Positions 23,002 through 31,022 of a stretch of DNA of 32,766 nt are shown piece by piece. Below the pieces are notes generated by a model that was not told the origin of the DNA, ran no database searches, and saw only the letters and a list, made by a program, of their open reading frames with translations. The stretch is from an uncultured Collinsella sp. GTDB lineage: Bacteria; Actinomycetota; Coriobacteriia; Coriobacteriales; Coriobacteriaceae. Each line of letters starts with the position of its first letter. The first letter of the stretch is position 1. The position numbers were made by a program, and so were the translations under genes. Location: contig CAJLUE010000015.1 in the NCBI GenBank assembly GCA_905209765.1, positions 1 to 32,766 on the forward strand, read 5' to 3'.

Positions 23002-24371
23002 TAGCGCGGCTCGCCCACAACGGATCCGGACAGATACCAGGTCTTGGCAACGTCGACGTCAACATCGACAATCTTGCCAATCAACTGATCGATGCTGTAG
23101 CCCGCGGGAATCGGGGCATGAACGGTCTGATTCTTAGGACTCTTACCCAGCAGCACCGCGTCATTCTTTTTGCTCGTACCCTCGATAAGCGCCGGCACAA
23201 CGGTGTGCAGCTCACCTTGGTTATACTCATGCGCCGTGGTCTCGATAACCTTCACCAGACGGTTGAAGCGCTCAAGAATCACCTCATGCGGCGTGGGATC
23301 GTCAATCTCGGCTGCCGGAGTACCGGCGCGCTTGGAATAGATAAACGTATAGGCCTGAGCATAACGGACGGTCTCGGCAAGCGAGAGCGTCTGCTCAAAG
23401 TCTTCCTCGGTCTCGCCGGGGAATCCCACAATAATATCGGTCGAAAGCGCGATATCGGGCATGCGATTGCGGATGCGATCGACGAGCCCCAGATAATCCT
23501 CACGCGTATAGCGACGATTCATCTCTTTAAGGATGCGCGTCGAGCCCGACTGAACTGCCAGGTGCAGTTGCGGCATGACGGCAGGCGTCTCGGCCATAGC
23601 GTCAATGGTCTCGGGCAGTAGGTCTTTGGGGTGCGAGGAAGTAAAGAAGATGCGCTCCACACCCGTATCACCCACGGCACGCAACAGATCGGCAAAGCGC
23701 GGCTTGCCAAACAGATCGCGACCATAGGAGTTGACGTTTTGACCCAAAAGCGTAACCTCACGCACGCCCTGGCGTACTAAACCGGTTACCTCGTCGACAA
23801 TCTCCTCGAAAGGGCGGCTCTTTTCGCGACCGCGCACATACGGCACGATGCAATAGGTGCAGAAGTTATTACAGCCCGTCATAATGGGGACCCAGGCGTG
23901 ATACTGGGTCTCACGATGCCACGGCATGCTCATAGCATCTGTGTCCTCGTGTTCATTGGTGCGGATATGACGCTTGCCGTCCAAGAACGCCTCGGCAATG
24001 AGCTCGGCAACATGCGCGATGGAATGCGTGCCAAAGATAACATTGACGTTATCGACATTTGTGAGCAGACCCTCGCCGTCGCGCTGCGCGATGCAGCCAC
24101 CCACGGCGACCACGCGCTTGCCCGAGGGCGAAGGCGGGAGACTCTTACAAGAGTTGCACTGACCGTACAGACGGGTGTCAGCGGCCTCACGAACGCAGCA
24201 CGTCATGAACACGACAATGTCAGCATGCTCTGGATCGAGCGCCATGAGGCAGCCATATGAGTCGAGCAGGCCACTCACGCGCTCGGAGTCGTGCTGATTC
24301 ATCTGGCAGCCAAAGGTGCGGATAAAGTAGGTTTTACCGGCAAGAATATCGCGTACGGAACCCTGGTCCAT
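23001..24371 (-). CDS. miaB: tRNA-2-methylthio-N6-dimethylallyladenosine synthase
   Basis: A 456-residue radical-SAM methylthiotransferase. The N-terminal cluster ligands are Cys22 (FGCQMN), Cys58 (MTCCVRE, where NTC is more usual) and Cys93 (GGCIAQ). The SAM-binding cluster is Cys167, Cys171 and Cys174 in GCNNFCTYC. A C-terminal TRAM-like region follows. A TTG 51 nt upstream keeps the frame open, but ATG 24371 has TTAGGA upstream and gives the normal N-terminus. It precedes miaA. A 63-nt gap separates it from spoVS. Confidence 0.97.
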   Translation of the reverse strand: MDQGSVRDILAGKTYFIRTFGCQMNQHDSERVSGLLDSYGCLMALDPEHADIVVFMTCCVREAADTRLYGQCNSCKSLPPSPSGKRVVAVGGCIAQRDGEGLLTNVDNVNVIFGTHSIAHVAELIAEAFLDGKRHIRTNEHEDTDAMSMPWHRETQYHAWVPIMTGCNNFCTYCIVPYVRGREKSRPFEEIVDEVTGLVRQGVREVTLLGQNVNSYGRDLFGKPRFADLLRAVGDTGVERIFFTSSHPKDLLPETIDAMAETPAVMPQLHLAVQSGSTRILKEMNRRYTREDYLGLVDRIRNRMPDIALSTDIIVGFPGETEEDFEQTLSLAETVRYAQAYTFIYSKRAGTPAAEIDDPTPHEVILERFNRLVKVIETTAHEYNQGELHTVVPALIEGTSKKNDAVLLGKSPKNQTVHAPIPAGYSIDQLIGKIVDVDVDVAKTWYLSGSVVGEPR

Positions 24372-24434
24372 GTGTATAAGTCCTAACGAGGTGGAATAGG
24401 CGGAATCAAAGAGCGCGGGCAAAGAGCAAACACG

Positions 24435-24752
24435 CTATGCCACAGGCTTAACGTCGTCCATCACAACGTTATCCATAGCAGCTCGATTAATCTGATGAAC
24501 GTAAATAGAAAGACGGATGGCCGTGCGCGACTCCCCGTTGATGAGGATGTCGGAGAACACCGGCGCGCAGGAAATATCAAACCCGGTCGGAATCAAAAAG
24601 CCGCGTGCAATGGCCACAGCCTTAATGGCCTGGTTGACGGCACCCGCGCCGACACACTGAATATTGACGGGAACACCATCTTTGACCATGCCGGCAATGG
24701 CGCCGGCAACGGACGCGGGCGATGATTTGCTTGATACCTTCAGGCAATCCAT
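24435..24752 (-). CDS. Stage V sporulation protein S family (SpoVS)
   Basis: A 105-residue Alba-like protein. The core is very close to Bacillus SpoVS: LKVSSKSSPASVAGAIAG, VGAGAVNQAIKAVAIARGF and the SRTAIRLSIY end. About 20 residues are added at the C-terminus (Bacillus SpoVS is 86 residues). GCAGGAG sets the start at 24752; the longer frame has no ribosome site. SpoVS probably binds nucleic acid, but its action is unclear. No other sporulation gene is in the window, so a non-sporulation role is likely. It lies between a GHKL ATPase and miaB, with its own candidate promoter. Confidence 0.93.
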   Translation of the reverse strand: MDCLKVSSKSSPASVAGAIAGMVKDGVPVNIQCVGAGAVNQAIKAVAIARGFLIPTGFDISCAPVFSDILINGESRTAIRLSIYVHQINRAAMDNVVMDDVKPVA

Positions 24753-24793
24753 GAAGAAACTCCTGCGTTTAAAAGTACGTTTTAACTGCAATA

Positions 24794-24822
24794 ACTGTAT
24801 CGTACCGAACGGACTCGGTAAA
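24794..24822 (-). promoter_or_regulatory. Candidate promoter of the SpoVS gene
   Basis: On the minus strand TTTACC (24822-24817) and TACAGT (24799-24794) are 17 bp apart, each matching consensus at four of six bases. The site begins 5 nt after the ATPase gene ends and lies 41 nt before the SpoVS start. Confidence 0.5.
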
Positions 24823-24826
24823 GATG

Positions 24827-25912
24827 CTATTCCTCTTTGGCAAGATCGAACGTCACAGTGATGCGATCACGCGAAACACGAATCTTGGGGTCGCCGCAAA
24901 GGTTGAGATAGTACCGCGATGCAAGATCGTTAAAGTCGCGCTCCACTGCTCGCGAGAACTGCGCCATGTCGTCCTTGGCGATACGCAGCCCGCGACGATC
25001 TTTGGCTAGATCAACCGGAGCGGACGCATGTGAGGATGAATCACGCTCGCGTAGCAGGCGGGCGGTCACACCACGAACGGGCTTAATCTGGCCCGCCAAG
25101 ATACGATGCGCTGTACGCTCGGACATCTCAAGGCCCAAACCCGAACAGATACGGATAAAGTCTTCCGCATCCGAAGCAAGACCCAGACGATCGACCACGG
25201 GAAGCTCGGCTTCGTCATCGATAAACAAAAGACGAGAAGCATCGAGACGGCTGGAGGCCTGTGCATGCAGCGTCGCAGCGATCTCGGACGGAGACCCCAA
25301 GTAGACATCACAGGCGCGCAGCTCCTCGAGGGCAAACTCGCAGGCGGCGCGAATGATGTTGTGAGGGCCACGGGCACAGACATAGTGACCGTCCTCGTCC
25401 TTCACGGCCTGAGGCCAGCTGGACTGGTCGGCGCGCTCGCCGAGGCGGTCGGTTGCGACACTCACCTTAAAGACCGAGCCAAGGTCAACATCTGAAGCGA
25501 CAACGCGCGCCTCGTCGGTGTTTTGCTTAATCGAGAACAATGCCATGCCTCGACCGTGAACGCCCCAACGATCCATCTTCATGCTCTCGAGCTTGGAAGT
25601 AACGCGGGCATCGAAGATGCGCTCCTGCATATCCTGCGGCACACCCGAGCCGTTATCCAGAAAGACGAGCGTACGGACGCCATCTTCCTTGGACGTGGCG
25701 AGATAGACCTTGTCGGCGCCGGCATCACGAGCGTTGCGCAGCATTTCAATGACAATATCCTCGACATGCTGAATGTCGTGCTTTGCCTGGCGCCGTTCGG
25801 CCTCCGAAACGCGGAGGCGGACATACCCCTCGCCAAGGTTCTCCTCGACGCGAAGGTTGCCCTCCCCCGACATCGACGCGATAAATGAGATGAGCTCGTT
25901 CGCGTCGCTCAT
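24827..25912 (-). CDS. GHKL-type ATPase of unknown function
   Basis: A 361-residue cytosolic protein. Residues 45-155 carry a GHKL ATP-binding fold: N box EMLRNARDAGAD (Asn60), G1 box DNGSGVP (Asp86) and G2 box WGVHGRGMAL (116-125). This resembles MutL or histidine-kinase ATPase domains. There is no phospho-acceptor histidine domain or receiver, so it is not an ordinary sensor kinase. The C-terminal 200 residues match nothing I can name; they include a helical stretch (RTAHRILAGQIKPVRGVTARLL). The start lies 1 nt after the rny stop codon, so it is probably translated together with RNase Y; the SpoVS gene follows. Its role is unknown. Confidence 0.8.
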   Translation of the reverse strand: MSDANELISFIASMSGEGNLRVEENLGEGYVRLRVSEAERRQAKHDIQHVEDIVIEMLRNARDAGADKVYLATSKEDGVRTLVFLDNGSGVPQDMQERIFDARVTSKLESMKMDRWGVHGRGMALFSIKQNTDEARVVASDVDLGSVFKVSVATDRLGERADQSSWPQAVKDEDGHYVCARGPHNIIRAACEFALEELRACDVYLGSPSEIAATLHAQASSRLDASRLLFIDDEAELPVVDRLGLASDAEDFIRICSGLGLEMSERTAHRILAGQIKPVRGVTARLLRERDSSSHASAPVDLAKDRRGLRIAKDDMAQFSRAVERDFNDLASRYYLNLCGDPKIRVSRDRITVTFDLAKEE

Positions 25913-25913
25913 A

Positions 25914-27464
25914 TTATTTAGCGATATCGACAGCGCGGCTCTCGCGAATCACAACGACGCGCACCTGACCGGGATACTCCATCTCTTCCTCGATCTGATG
26001 GGCGATGTCATGAGCCAAGACCGTGGACTGAGCATCGGAAATCTTGTCCGGCTGAACCATGACGTGAACCTCGCGACCAGCCTGCATTGCATAGGTACGC
26101 TCGACGCCGTCATGGGAGTTGGCAATCTCCTCGAGCTTCTCCAGGCGCTTGATGTAGTTCTCGGCCGACTCGCGACGGGCACCGGGGCGAGAGGCAGAAA
26201 CGGCATCGGCGGCCTGGACCAGAACATCGAGCACCGTGTTGGGGTCGACGTCGGCGTGATGGGCCTCGATAGCGTGAACGATAACGGGCTTCTCGCCATA
26301 GCGACGGGCGAGCTCGGCGCCGATAACGGCATGCGGACCCTCGACGTCATGGTCGATAGCCTTACCAAGATCGTGCAGCAGGCCGGCACGCTTGGCGGTC
26401 ACAACGTCCAGGCCAAGCTCGGAAGCCATCACGCCGCACAGGTCGGAGACCTCGAGGGAATGCTGGAGCACGTTCTGACCAAACGAGGTGCGGTAGCGCA
26501 GAGCACCCAGGGTCTTAACGATCTCGGGGTGCAGATCGTGGATACCGGTATCGAAGGCAGCCTGCTCGCCAGCCTCGCGCACGCGCTGCTGAACCAAGTC
26601 GGCAGCCTTGTGATACATCTCCTCGATGCGGGCGGGGTGAATGCGGCCGTCAGCAATAAGGTTCTCAAGGGCGACGCGGGCGGTCTCGCGACGGACCGGA
26701 TCGAAGCTCGAAAGCACGACGGTCTCAGGCGTATCATCGATCACGAGATTGACGCCGGAAACCTGCTCGAAGGTGCGGATGTTGCGACCCTCGCGGCCGA
26801 TGATGCGACCCTTGAGGTCATCGGAAGGAATGTGCACAGAGGTAACGGTAACCTCGGCGGTGTGGTCGGCGGCGCAGCGCTGAATCGCCAGGGACAAGAT
26901 CTCCTGAGCGGTCTTGTGGCACTCGGCGCGAACCTGCTGCTCGGACTCACGGATGATCGTGGCGGCCTCGTGGGTAACTTCGCCGCGAACCTTGTCGAGG
27001 AGCTCCTTGTGAGCGTCCTCGCGGGTCAGGTCGGCGATGCGCTCGAGCTCAGAGGTCTGCTTGGCGCAGAGCTCCTCAAGCTCGCGGGAGCGCTTCTCGA
27101 CCTGGCCAGCCTGGCTGGACAGCTGATGCTCGCGCTTGTCGAGGGCATCGTTGCGGCGATCGAGGGACTCCTCGCGCTGCATCACGCGGTTCTCGAGCGT
27201 ACGAATCTCGCTCTTACGCTGCTTGTCCTCGGCCTCGGCAGCCTGCTTGTTCTTGATGATCTCTTCTTTAGCCTCGAGCAGGGCCTCTTTTTTGAGGGTC
27301 TCGGCTTGACGCTTTGCATCACCGATTAGGGACTCAGCCTGTGCGTGTGCCGACTGAATCCTTTCGTCGGCCTCGTGAAGACTACCCTGCTTGGCGGTGC
27401 GCATGTAGGCAATGGCGGCGATGGCACCCAAAACGATGCCAACGAGCGCAGCGATGATAGGCAT
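25914..27464 (-). CDS. rny: Ribonuclease Y
   Basis: A 516-residue membrane-anchored endoribonuclease that starts mRNA decay. A transmembrane helix at 3-21 is followed by a long coiled coil (about 25-190). The KH domain contains GRIIGREGRN (219-228). The HD domain has His335 and the catalytic pair His364-Asp365 in LLHDLGKAID. ATG 27464 is used; GTG 27470 lies too close to AAAAAGGAG to be the start. A strong promoter 167 nt upstream leaves a long leader with two hairpins. The GHKL ATPase gene follows 1 nt after the stop. Confidence 0.97.
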   Translation of the reverse strand: MPIIAALVGIVLGAIAAIAYMRTAKQGSLHEADERIQSAHAQAESLIGDAKRQAETLKKEALLEAKEEIIKNKQAAEAEDKQRKSEIRTLENRVMQREESLDRRNDALDKREHQLSSQAGQVEKRSRELEELCAKQTSELERIADLTREDAHKELLDKVRGEVTHEAATIIRESEQQVRAECHKTAQEILSLAIQRCAADHTAEVTVTSVHIPSDDLKGRIIGREGRNIRTFEQVSGVNLVIDDTPETVVLSSFDPVRRETARVALENLIADGRIHPARIEEMYHKAADLVQQRVREAGEQAAFDTGIHDLHPEIVKTLGALRYRTSFGQNVLQHSLEVSDLCGVMASELGLDVVTAKRAGLLHDLGKAIDHDVEGPHAVIGAELARRYGEKPVIVHAIEAHHADVDPNTVLDVLVQAADAVSASRPGARRESAENYIKRLEKLEEIANSHDGVERTYAMQAGREVHVMVQPDKISDAQSTVLAHDIAHQIEEEMEYPGQVRVVVIRESRAVDIAK

Positions 27465-27499
27465 GCTCACTCCTTTTTATGGATTCGTTACACAACAAA

Positions 27500-27525
27500 G
27501 CGAACCGTCCTTGCGAACGGCTCGC
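27500..27525 (-). other. Terminator-like hairpin in the rny leader
   Basis: On the minus strand a 9-bp stem (GCGAGCCGT / ACGGTTCGC, one G-U pair) with an 8-nt loop is followed by TTTGTTGT. It lies between the promoter and the rny start. It could act as an attenuator or as an RNA-decay control site. Confidence 0.5.
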
Positions 27526-27586
27526 GACATTTGAGTAATATGGGCGCAGCTTATGCGGGTCGGATACAGATAAACATATAAACAAA

Positions 27587-27601
27587 CTCATCAAAGATGA
27601 G
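27587..27601 (-). other. Second small hairpin in the rny leader
   Basis: CTCATC-TTT-GATGAG is followed on the minus strand by TTTGTTTAT. The stem is short (6 bp), so the evidence is weak alone, but the U-rich tail is terminator-like. Confidence 0.35.
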
Positions 27602-27630
27602 CACATATCACAAAGCAAATGACAGTGTTT

Positions 27631-27659
27631 ATCGTACGTTGAACCGCAACAACTGTCAA
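27631..27659 (-). promoter_or_regulatory. Promoter of rny
   Basis: On the minus strand a perfect -35 TTGACA (27659-27654) and TACGAT (27636-27631) are exactly 17 bp apart. The transcript should start near 27624, giving a leader of about 160 nt before rny. Confidence 0.8.
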
Positions 27660-27721
27660 ATAAATGGACCCAGTACGGCGGCTAAAACGCGGCGAACGGC
27701 AAGTACGCAAAACACAGGTGT

Positions 27722-28414
27722 CTAAACTGCACATTCCTCACGTTCGGCATCGAGACGCGCCTTAACGGCATCGGCGGCGATGCGGTACGAAAATCCCTTG
27801 CCCATCAAAAACCGGACGAGCTTTTCGAATCCACGTGTCTCGGGAACACGACGCTTTGCGAGCAAAGCCGACGCACGAGCCAAGTCGTCCTCCACGGCAA
27901 AATAATCCTCGGGATAGCCGGGGATATCATCGAGTACGACATGGCGGCGCTTGAGCTCGGTCTCAATCTTGCGCTGTCCCCAGCCGCGTCGTTTGCGTTC
28001 CTCGATAAAGTACGAACAAAAGCGGTTCTCATCTAAAAAGCGATACTCAGTGGCACGCTCGACGGCGAATTCAATCGCGGCCGCGCGAAAACCATAGCGA
28101 GCCAGCTTGTCACGGACCTCACCCGTGGCATGGTCGCGGCGCGACAGCATCTCAGTCACCATGGTGAGCGCGCATTTACGCTCAATGAGCTGTACCGCTT
28201 CGCGAAACTCATCCCAATCGCAGGGAAGATCGGGGCGATTTTTAAGGAACAGGCGCGCGACACGAACAGGAATCCAGATGGATCGTTCAAAACCGCCCTC
28301 GAGCTCACAGTCGATATGTGCACAAGGCTTTTTTGATGCATACCCACTTGAGAACGAGGAGGCCGCCTTCTTATCGGGAAAGACGACCGTGGCCTCGGTC
28401 ACCGTATACGACAT
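27722..28414 (-). CDS. recX: Regulatory protein RecX
   Basis: A 230-residue RecA modulator. The helical RecX repeats are recognisable: LSRRDHATGEVRDKLARYGF, YRFLDENRFCSYFIEERKRRGWGQRKIETELKRR and the C-terminal KLVRFLMGKGFSYRIAADAV. An extra N-terminal region of about 75 residues precedes them. It lies 11 nt after recA, the classical recA-recX order, and should be induced with it. The Shine-Dalgarno sequence is poor, consistent with lower expression than RecA. Confidence 0.92.
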   Translation of the reverse strand: MSYTVTEATVVFPDKKAASSFSSGYASKKPCAHIDCELEGGFERSIWIPVRVARLFLKNRPDLPCDWDEFREAVQLIERKCALTMVTEMLSRRDHATGEVRDKLARYGFRAAAIEFAVERATEYRFLDENRFCSYFIEERKRRGWGQRKIETELKRRHVVLDDIPGYPEDYFAVEDDLARASALLAKRRVPETRGFEKLVRFLMGKGFSYRIAADAVKARLDAEREECAV

Positions 28415-28425
28415 GAGGGCATCCG

Positions 28426-29574
28426 CTACTCGTCGTCATCATCGAGCATCGCGGAGCCATCGATGGCGTAAAGCTCATCGAACTCCTCAGTTTCGGGCTG
28501 ATCGGTCAGCTCGACCTCAGACGGAGCATCGTCATCGAATTCAAGGCCGCAGGCGAGGCGAACCTTATGCTCGATCTCGTCAGCACAATCAGGGTGTTCG
28601 CGCAGGAAGGCCTTGGCGGCCTCGCGACCATTACCGAGCTTGTCCTCACCGTAAGCAAACCAAGAGCCCATCTTTTTGCAGATACCGCACTCGACGGCCA
28701 TGTCCAGAATTGAGCCCTCCTTAGAGATGCCCGTGCCGTACATGATGTCGAACTCGGCCGAGCGGAACGGAGCGGCCACCTTGTTCTTAACGACCTTGGC
28801 ACGCACACGATTGCCGATGACCTCGTCCTTGAGCTTAATGCTGTCGATGCGGCGAATATCGATACGCACCGACGAGAAGAACTTGAGAGCGCGGCCGCCC
28901 GTCGTAGTCTCGGGGTTGCCGAACATGACGCCGATCTTCTCGCGCAGCTGGTTAATGAAGATGCAGGTCGTTTTAGATTTGGCGAGCGAGCCGGCGAGCT
29001 TACGGAGCGCCTGGCTCATCAGACGGGCTTGAAGGCCGACCGTAGTATCGCCGATCTCGCCCTCGATCTCGGCACGCGGAGTCAAAGCGGCGACAGAGTC
29101 GACGACGATGGCGTCGATGGCGCCAGAGCGCACGAGCATGTCGACGATCTCGAGCGCCTGCTCACCCGTATCGGGCTGGGAAATGAGGACCTCATCGATG
29201 TCCACGCCGATACGCGCGGCATACGTGGGATCGAGCGCGTGCTCGGCATCGATAAATGCCACGACGCCGCCCATAGCCTGGGCCTCTGCCAAAATCTCGA
29301 GCGAAAGCGTTGTCTTACCGGAGGACTCGGGACCGTAAATCTCGACGATACGGCCGCGCGGCACGCCGCCGATGCCCAGAGCGGCATCGAGGGCCAGGGC
29401 GCCCGTGGGAATGGCCTCGACCTCGAGCTCGGGACCACCGTCGCCGTACCTCATGATGGAACCCTGGCCGAATTTCTTCTCGATCTCGGCCTTGGTGGTG
29501 GCGATCATCTCATCGCGCTCTTTACCCGTCGTGCGAGCATGAACGGTACGTACGGGACCTGAATTCTTGGCCAT
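28426..29574 (-). CDS. recA: Recombinase RecA
   Basis: A 382-residue strand-exchange protein that also triggers LexA cleavage. Walker A GPESSGKT is at 81-88, the catalytic glutamate is Glu111 and Walker B ends at Asp159 (AIVVDS). Loop regions GEIGDTTVGLQARLMSQALRK and NQLREKIGVMFGNPETTTGG are canonical. The C-terminal tail is very acidic. ATG 29574 is set by AGAGGAGGG. The promoter contains a perfect SOS box, so RecA-LexA feedback is complete within this window. Confidence 0.99.
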   Translation of the reverse strand: MAKNSGPVRTVHARTTGKERDEMIATTKAEIEKKFGQGSIMRYGDGGPELEVEAIPTGALALDAALGIGGVPRGRIVEIYGPESSGKTTLSLEILAEAQAMGGVVAFIDAEHALDPTYAARIGVDIDEVLISQPDTGEQALEIVDMLVRSGAIDAIVVDSVAALTPRAEIEGEIGDTTVGLQARLMSQALRKLAGSLAKSKTTCIFINQLREKIGVMFGNPETTTGGRALKFFSSVRIDIRRIDSIKLKDEVIGNRVRAKVVKNKVAAPFRSAEFDIMYGTGISKEGSILDMAVECGICKKMGSWFAYGEDKLGNGREAAKAFLREHPDCADEIEHKVRLACGLEFDDDAPSEVELTDQPETEEFDELYAIDGSAMLDDDDE

Positions 29575-29604
29575 GAATAGCCCTCCTCTTAACAACCTGC
29601 ATCG

Positions 29605-29633
29605 ATAATAAACGAACGGCTGTTCGTGGTCAA
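29605..29633 (-). promoter_or_regulatory. recA promoter with the LexA site in its spacer
   Basis: On the minus strand TTGACC (29633-29628) and TATTAT (29610-29605) are exactly 17 bp apart. The spacer is filled by the SOS box. LexA bound there would cover both promoter elements. Confidence 0.85.
29613..29626. promoter_or_regulatory. LexA box of recA
   Basis: CGAACGGCTGTTCG is a perfect match to CGAAC-N4-GTTCG, the best SOS box in the window. Confidence 0.93.
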
Positions 29634-29667
29634 CCGTTCAGATAAATCATATGCAGCCGACCTTTCC

Positions 29668-29712
29668 AAAACCCAACCAAACGCCGACCAAACACTGACC
29701 AAAAACTTGACC
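29668..29712. repeat. Four degenerate 11-bp repeats upstream of recA
   Basis: AAAACCCAACC, AAACGCCGACC, AAACACTGACC and AAAAACTTGACC follow one another directly. The A runs recur every 11 bp, close to one helical turn, so the DNA may be bent. The array lies 34-79 bp upstream of the recA -35 box. Nothing else is seen in 29713-29800. Confidence 0.6.
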
Positions 29713-29800
29713 GCAGACGAGCCAAGCAAGGCAAGACAAACATGAATACATCAACTACCTGCTCAAAGAGCAAATTCGCCAGAGGTCCCCATCTCCACAA

Positions 29801-29824
29801 TTAAGGGGCCCGGAGGCCCCTTAA
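29801..29824 (-). terminator. Terminator after the CinA-domain gene
   Basis: A 10-bp stem (TTAAGGGGCC / GGCCCCTTAA) with a 4-nt loop lies 7 nt after the stop codon. The T tract is short and interrupted (TTAATTG). It separates the upstream operon from recA. Confidence 0.7.
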
Positions 29825-29831
29825 AACACGT

Positions 29832-30362
29832 CTATTCCATAGAATCGAGCACGTAGACAATGCGACCCAGTGCCTCAGCGACCGCATGGGCACGGACGCA
29901 TGAACGATCGCCCTCATAGTGACAACGAATGGAGTCCACGACCGGCGCTCCCCCATCGGCCGAGCGATACGCCCAGCCAATATAAAAGGTACCAGCCGGA
30001 TCGTCCTCGGTGCCTCCACCGGGGCCGGCATAGCCCGTCGCGCTCACGGCAATATCGCTCTGGTACAGCTCCAGCGAACCGGCAGCCATCTCGCGCGCCG
30101 TCTGATACGACACCGCGGTATAGCGGTCGAGCGTCTCCTGCTCAACGCCGAGCACGCGATGCTTAATCTCGTCGCAGTACGTCACCGCACCGCCACGAAG
30201 CACTGCCGAGGCGCCAGGGATATCGGCAATCGTCGAGGCGATCATGCCCGCTGTCAGAGATTCAGCCGTCGAAACCGTCGCACCACGAACGCTTGCACGC
30301 TCGACAATATCGCGTGCAAGATCTTCATTGTGCGCGGCAATTTGCTCAAATGATTCCGTCAT
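29832..30362 (-). CDS. CinA C-terminal domain protein (nicotinamide-nucleotide amidohydrolase, PncC type)
   Basis: A 176-residue stand-alone CinA amidohydrolase domain; the N-terminal MoCF domain of full-length CinA is absent. The family converts nicotinamide mononucleotide to nicotinic acid mononucleotide in pyridine-nucleotide salvage. STAESLTAGM (a variant of SAESCTGG), DEIKHRVLGV and SATGYAGPGG are present. It lies 12 nt after pgsA and just before recA, the same order (pgsA-cinA-recA) seen in many Gram-positive bacteria. Confidence 0.92.
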   Translation of the reverse strand: MTESFEQIAAHNEDLARDIVERASVRGATVSTAESLTAGMIASTIADIPGASAVLRGGAVTYCDEIKHRVLGVEQETLDRYTAVSYQTAREMAAGSLELYQSDIAVSATGYAGPGGGTEDDPAGTFYIGWAYRSADGGAPVVDSIRCHYEGDRSCVRAHAVAEALGRIVYVLDSME

Positions 30363-30374
30363 GCCTACCAGGAC

Positions 30375-31013
30375 CTAGACCGAAAAGACGATCTTACGGC
30401 AGTTCCAGAAGTACTGAGCGCCCGAGATAACGGTCAAGACAACGGCCACGGCGTACAGGAAGCGTGACACCGAGTAGATACCGAGCGTCAGCGCCACCGG
30501 GCCAAGGTGCAAGCCGGCCATCGCAAAGACGCACAGATAGCCGCAGATGGAAACCATCGTAGTCGCCGTCTTGTACTTGCCGAGCTTATCGGCGGCAACG
30601 ACCACACCGGCCGCACTCGCGACCATGCGCAGGGCGCTCACCAGCAGCTCGCGGAACAGGATGATGAACACCGACCACACAGTCACCGCACCAAAGTCCA
30701 AGAACAGCAGCAGGGCCGAGAACACGAGCAACTTATCGGCAATGGGATCCAAGAACTTACCGAAGTCGGTGATCTCGTTGCGCGAACGAGCTAGGTAGCC
30801 ATCAACCTTATCGGTGCACGACAGGATGACGTACAGAATAAAGGCGCCAGCGGCGAGCGGACCGTCGAAGGTGCTCCAATCCGTACCGGCAACGCTTGTG
30901 TGAGACAGCGCCGACACAATCATGAACACCGGAATAAAGACGATGCGCACGCACGTCACGATGTTGGCGGGCGTCCAAACACTCGTCAGTTCCTTATTGC
31001 TCTCGTTAGCCAC
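30375..31013 (-). CDS. pgsA: CDP-diacylglycerol-glycerol-3-phosphate 3-phosphatidyltransferase
   Basis: A 212-residue membrane enzyme that makes phosphatidylglycerol phosphate. The CDP-alcohol phosphotransferase motif is complete: Asp68, Asp71, Gly72, Ala75, Arg76, Gly85, Asp89 and Asp93, in the PgsA-like context FGKFLDPIADK. It starts with GTG preceded by TAGGAGAG. It lies 9 nt after rimO. A second family member is at 9433-10137. The motif context and the rimO-pgsA-cinA order make this copy the better candidate for true PgsA. Confidence 0.93.
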   Translation of the reverse strand: MANESNKELTSVWTPANIVTCVRIVFIPVFMIVSALSHTSVAGTDWSTFDGPLAAGAFILYVILSCTDKVDGYLARSRNEITDFGKFLDPIADKLLVFSALLLFLDFGAVTVWSVFIILFRELLVSALRMVASAAGVVVAADKLGKYKTATTMVSICGYLCVFAMAGLHLGPVALTLGIYSVSRFLYAVAVVLTVISGAQYFWNCRKIVFSV

Positions 31014-31022
31014 GACGCTCTC

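Noticed and set aside
25773..27329. Long plus-strand open frame of 518 codons opposite rny
   Set aside because: It is a shadow of the high-GC rny gene: rny shows KH and HD domains, a ribosome site and a promoter, whereas this frame has no recognisable motif.
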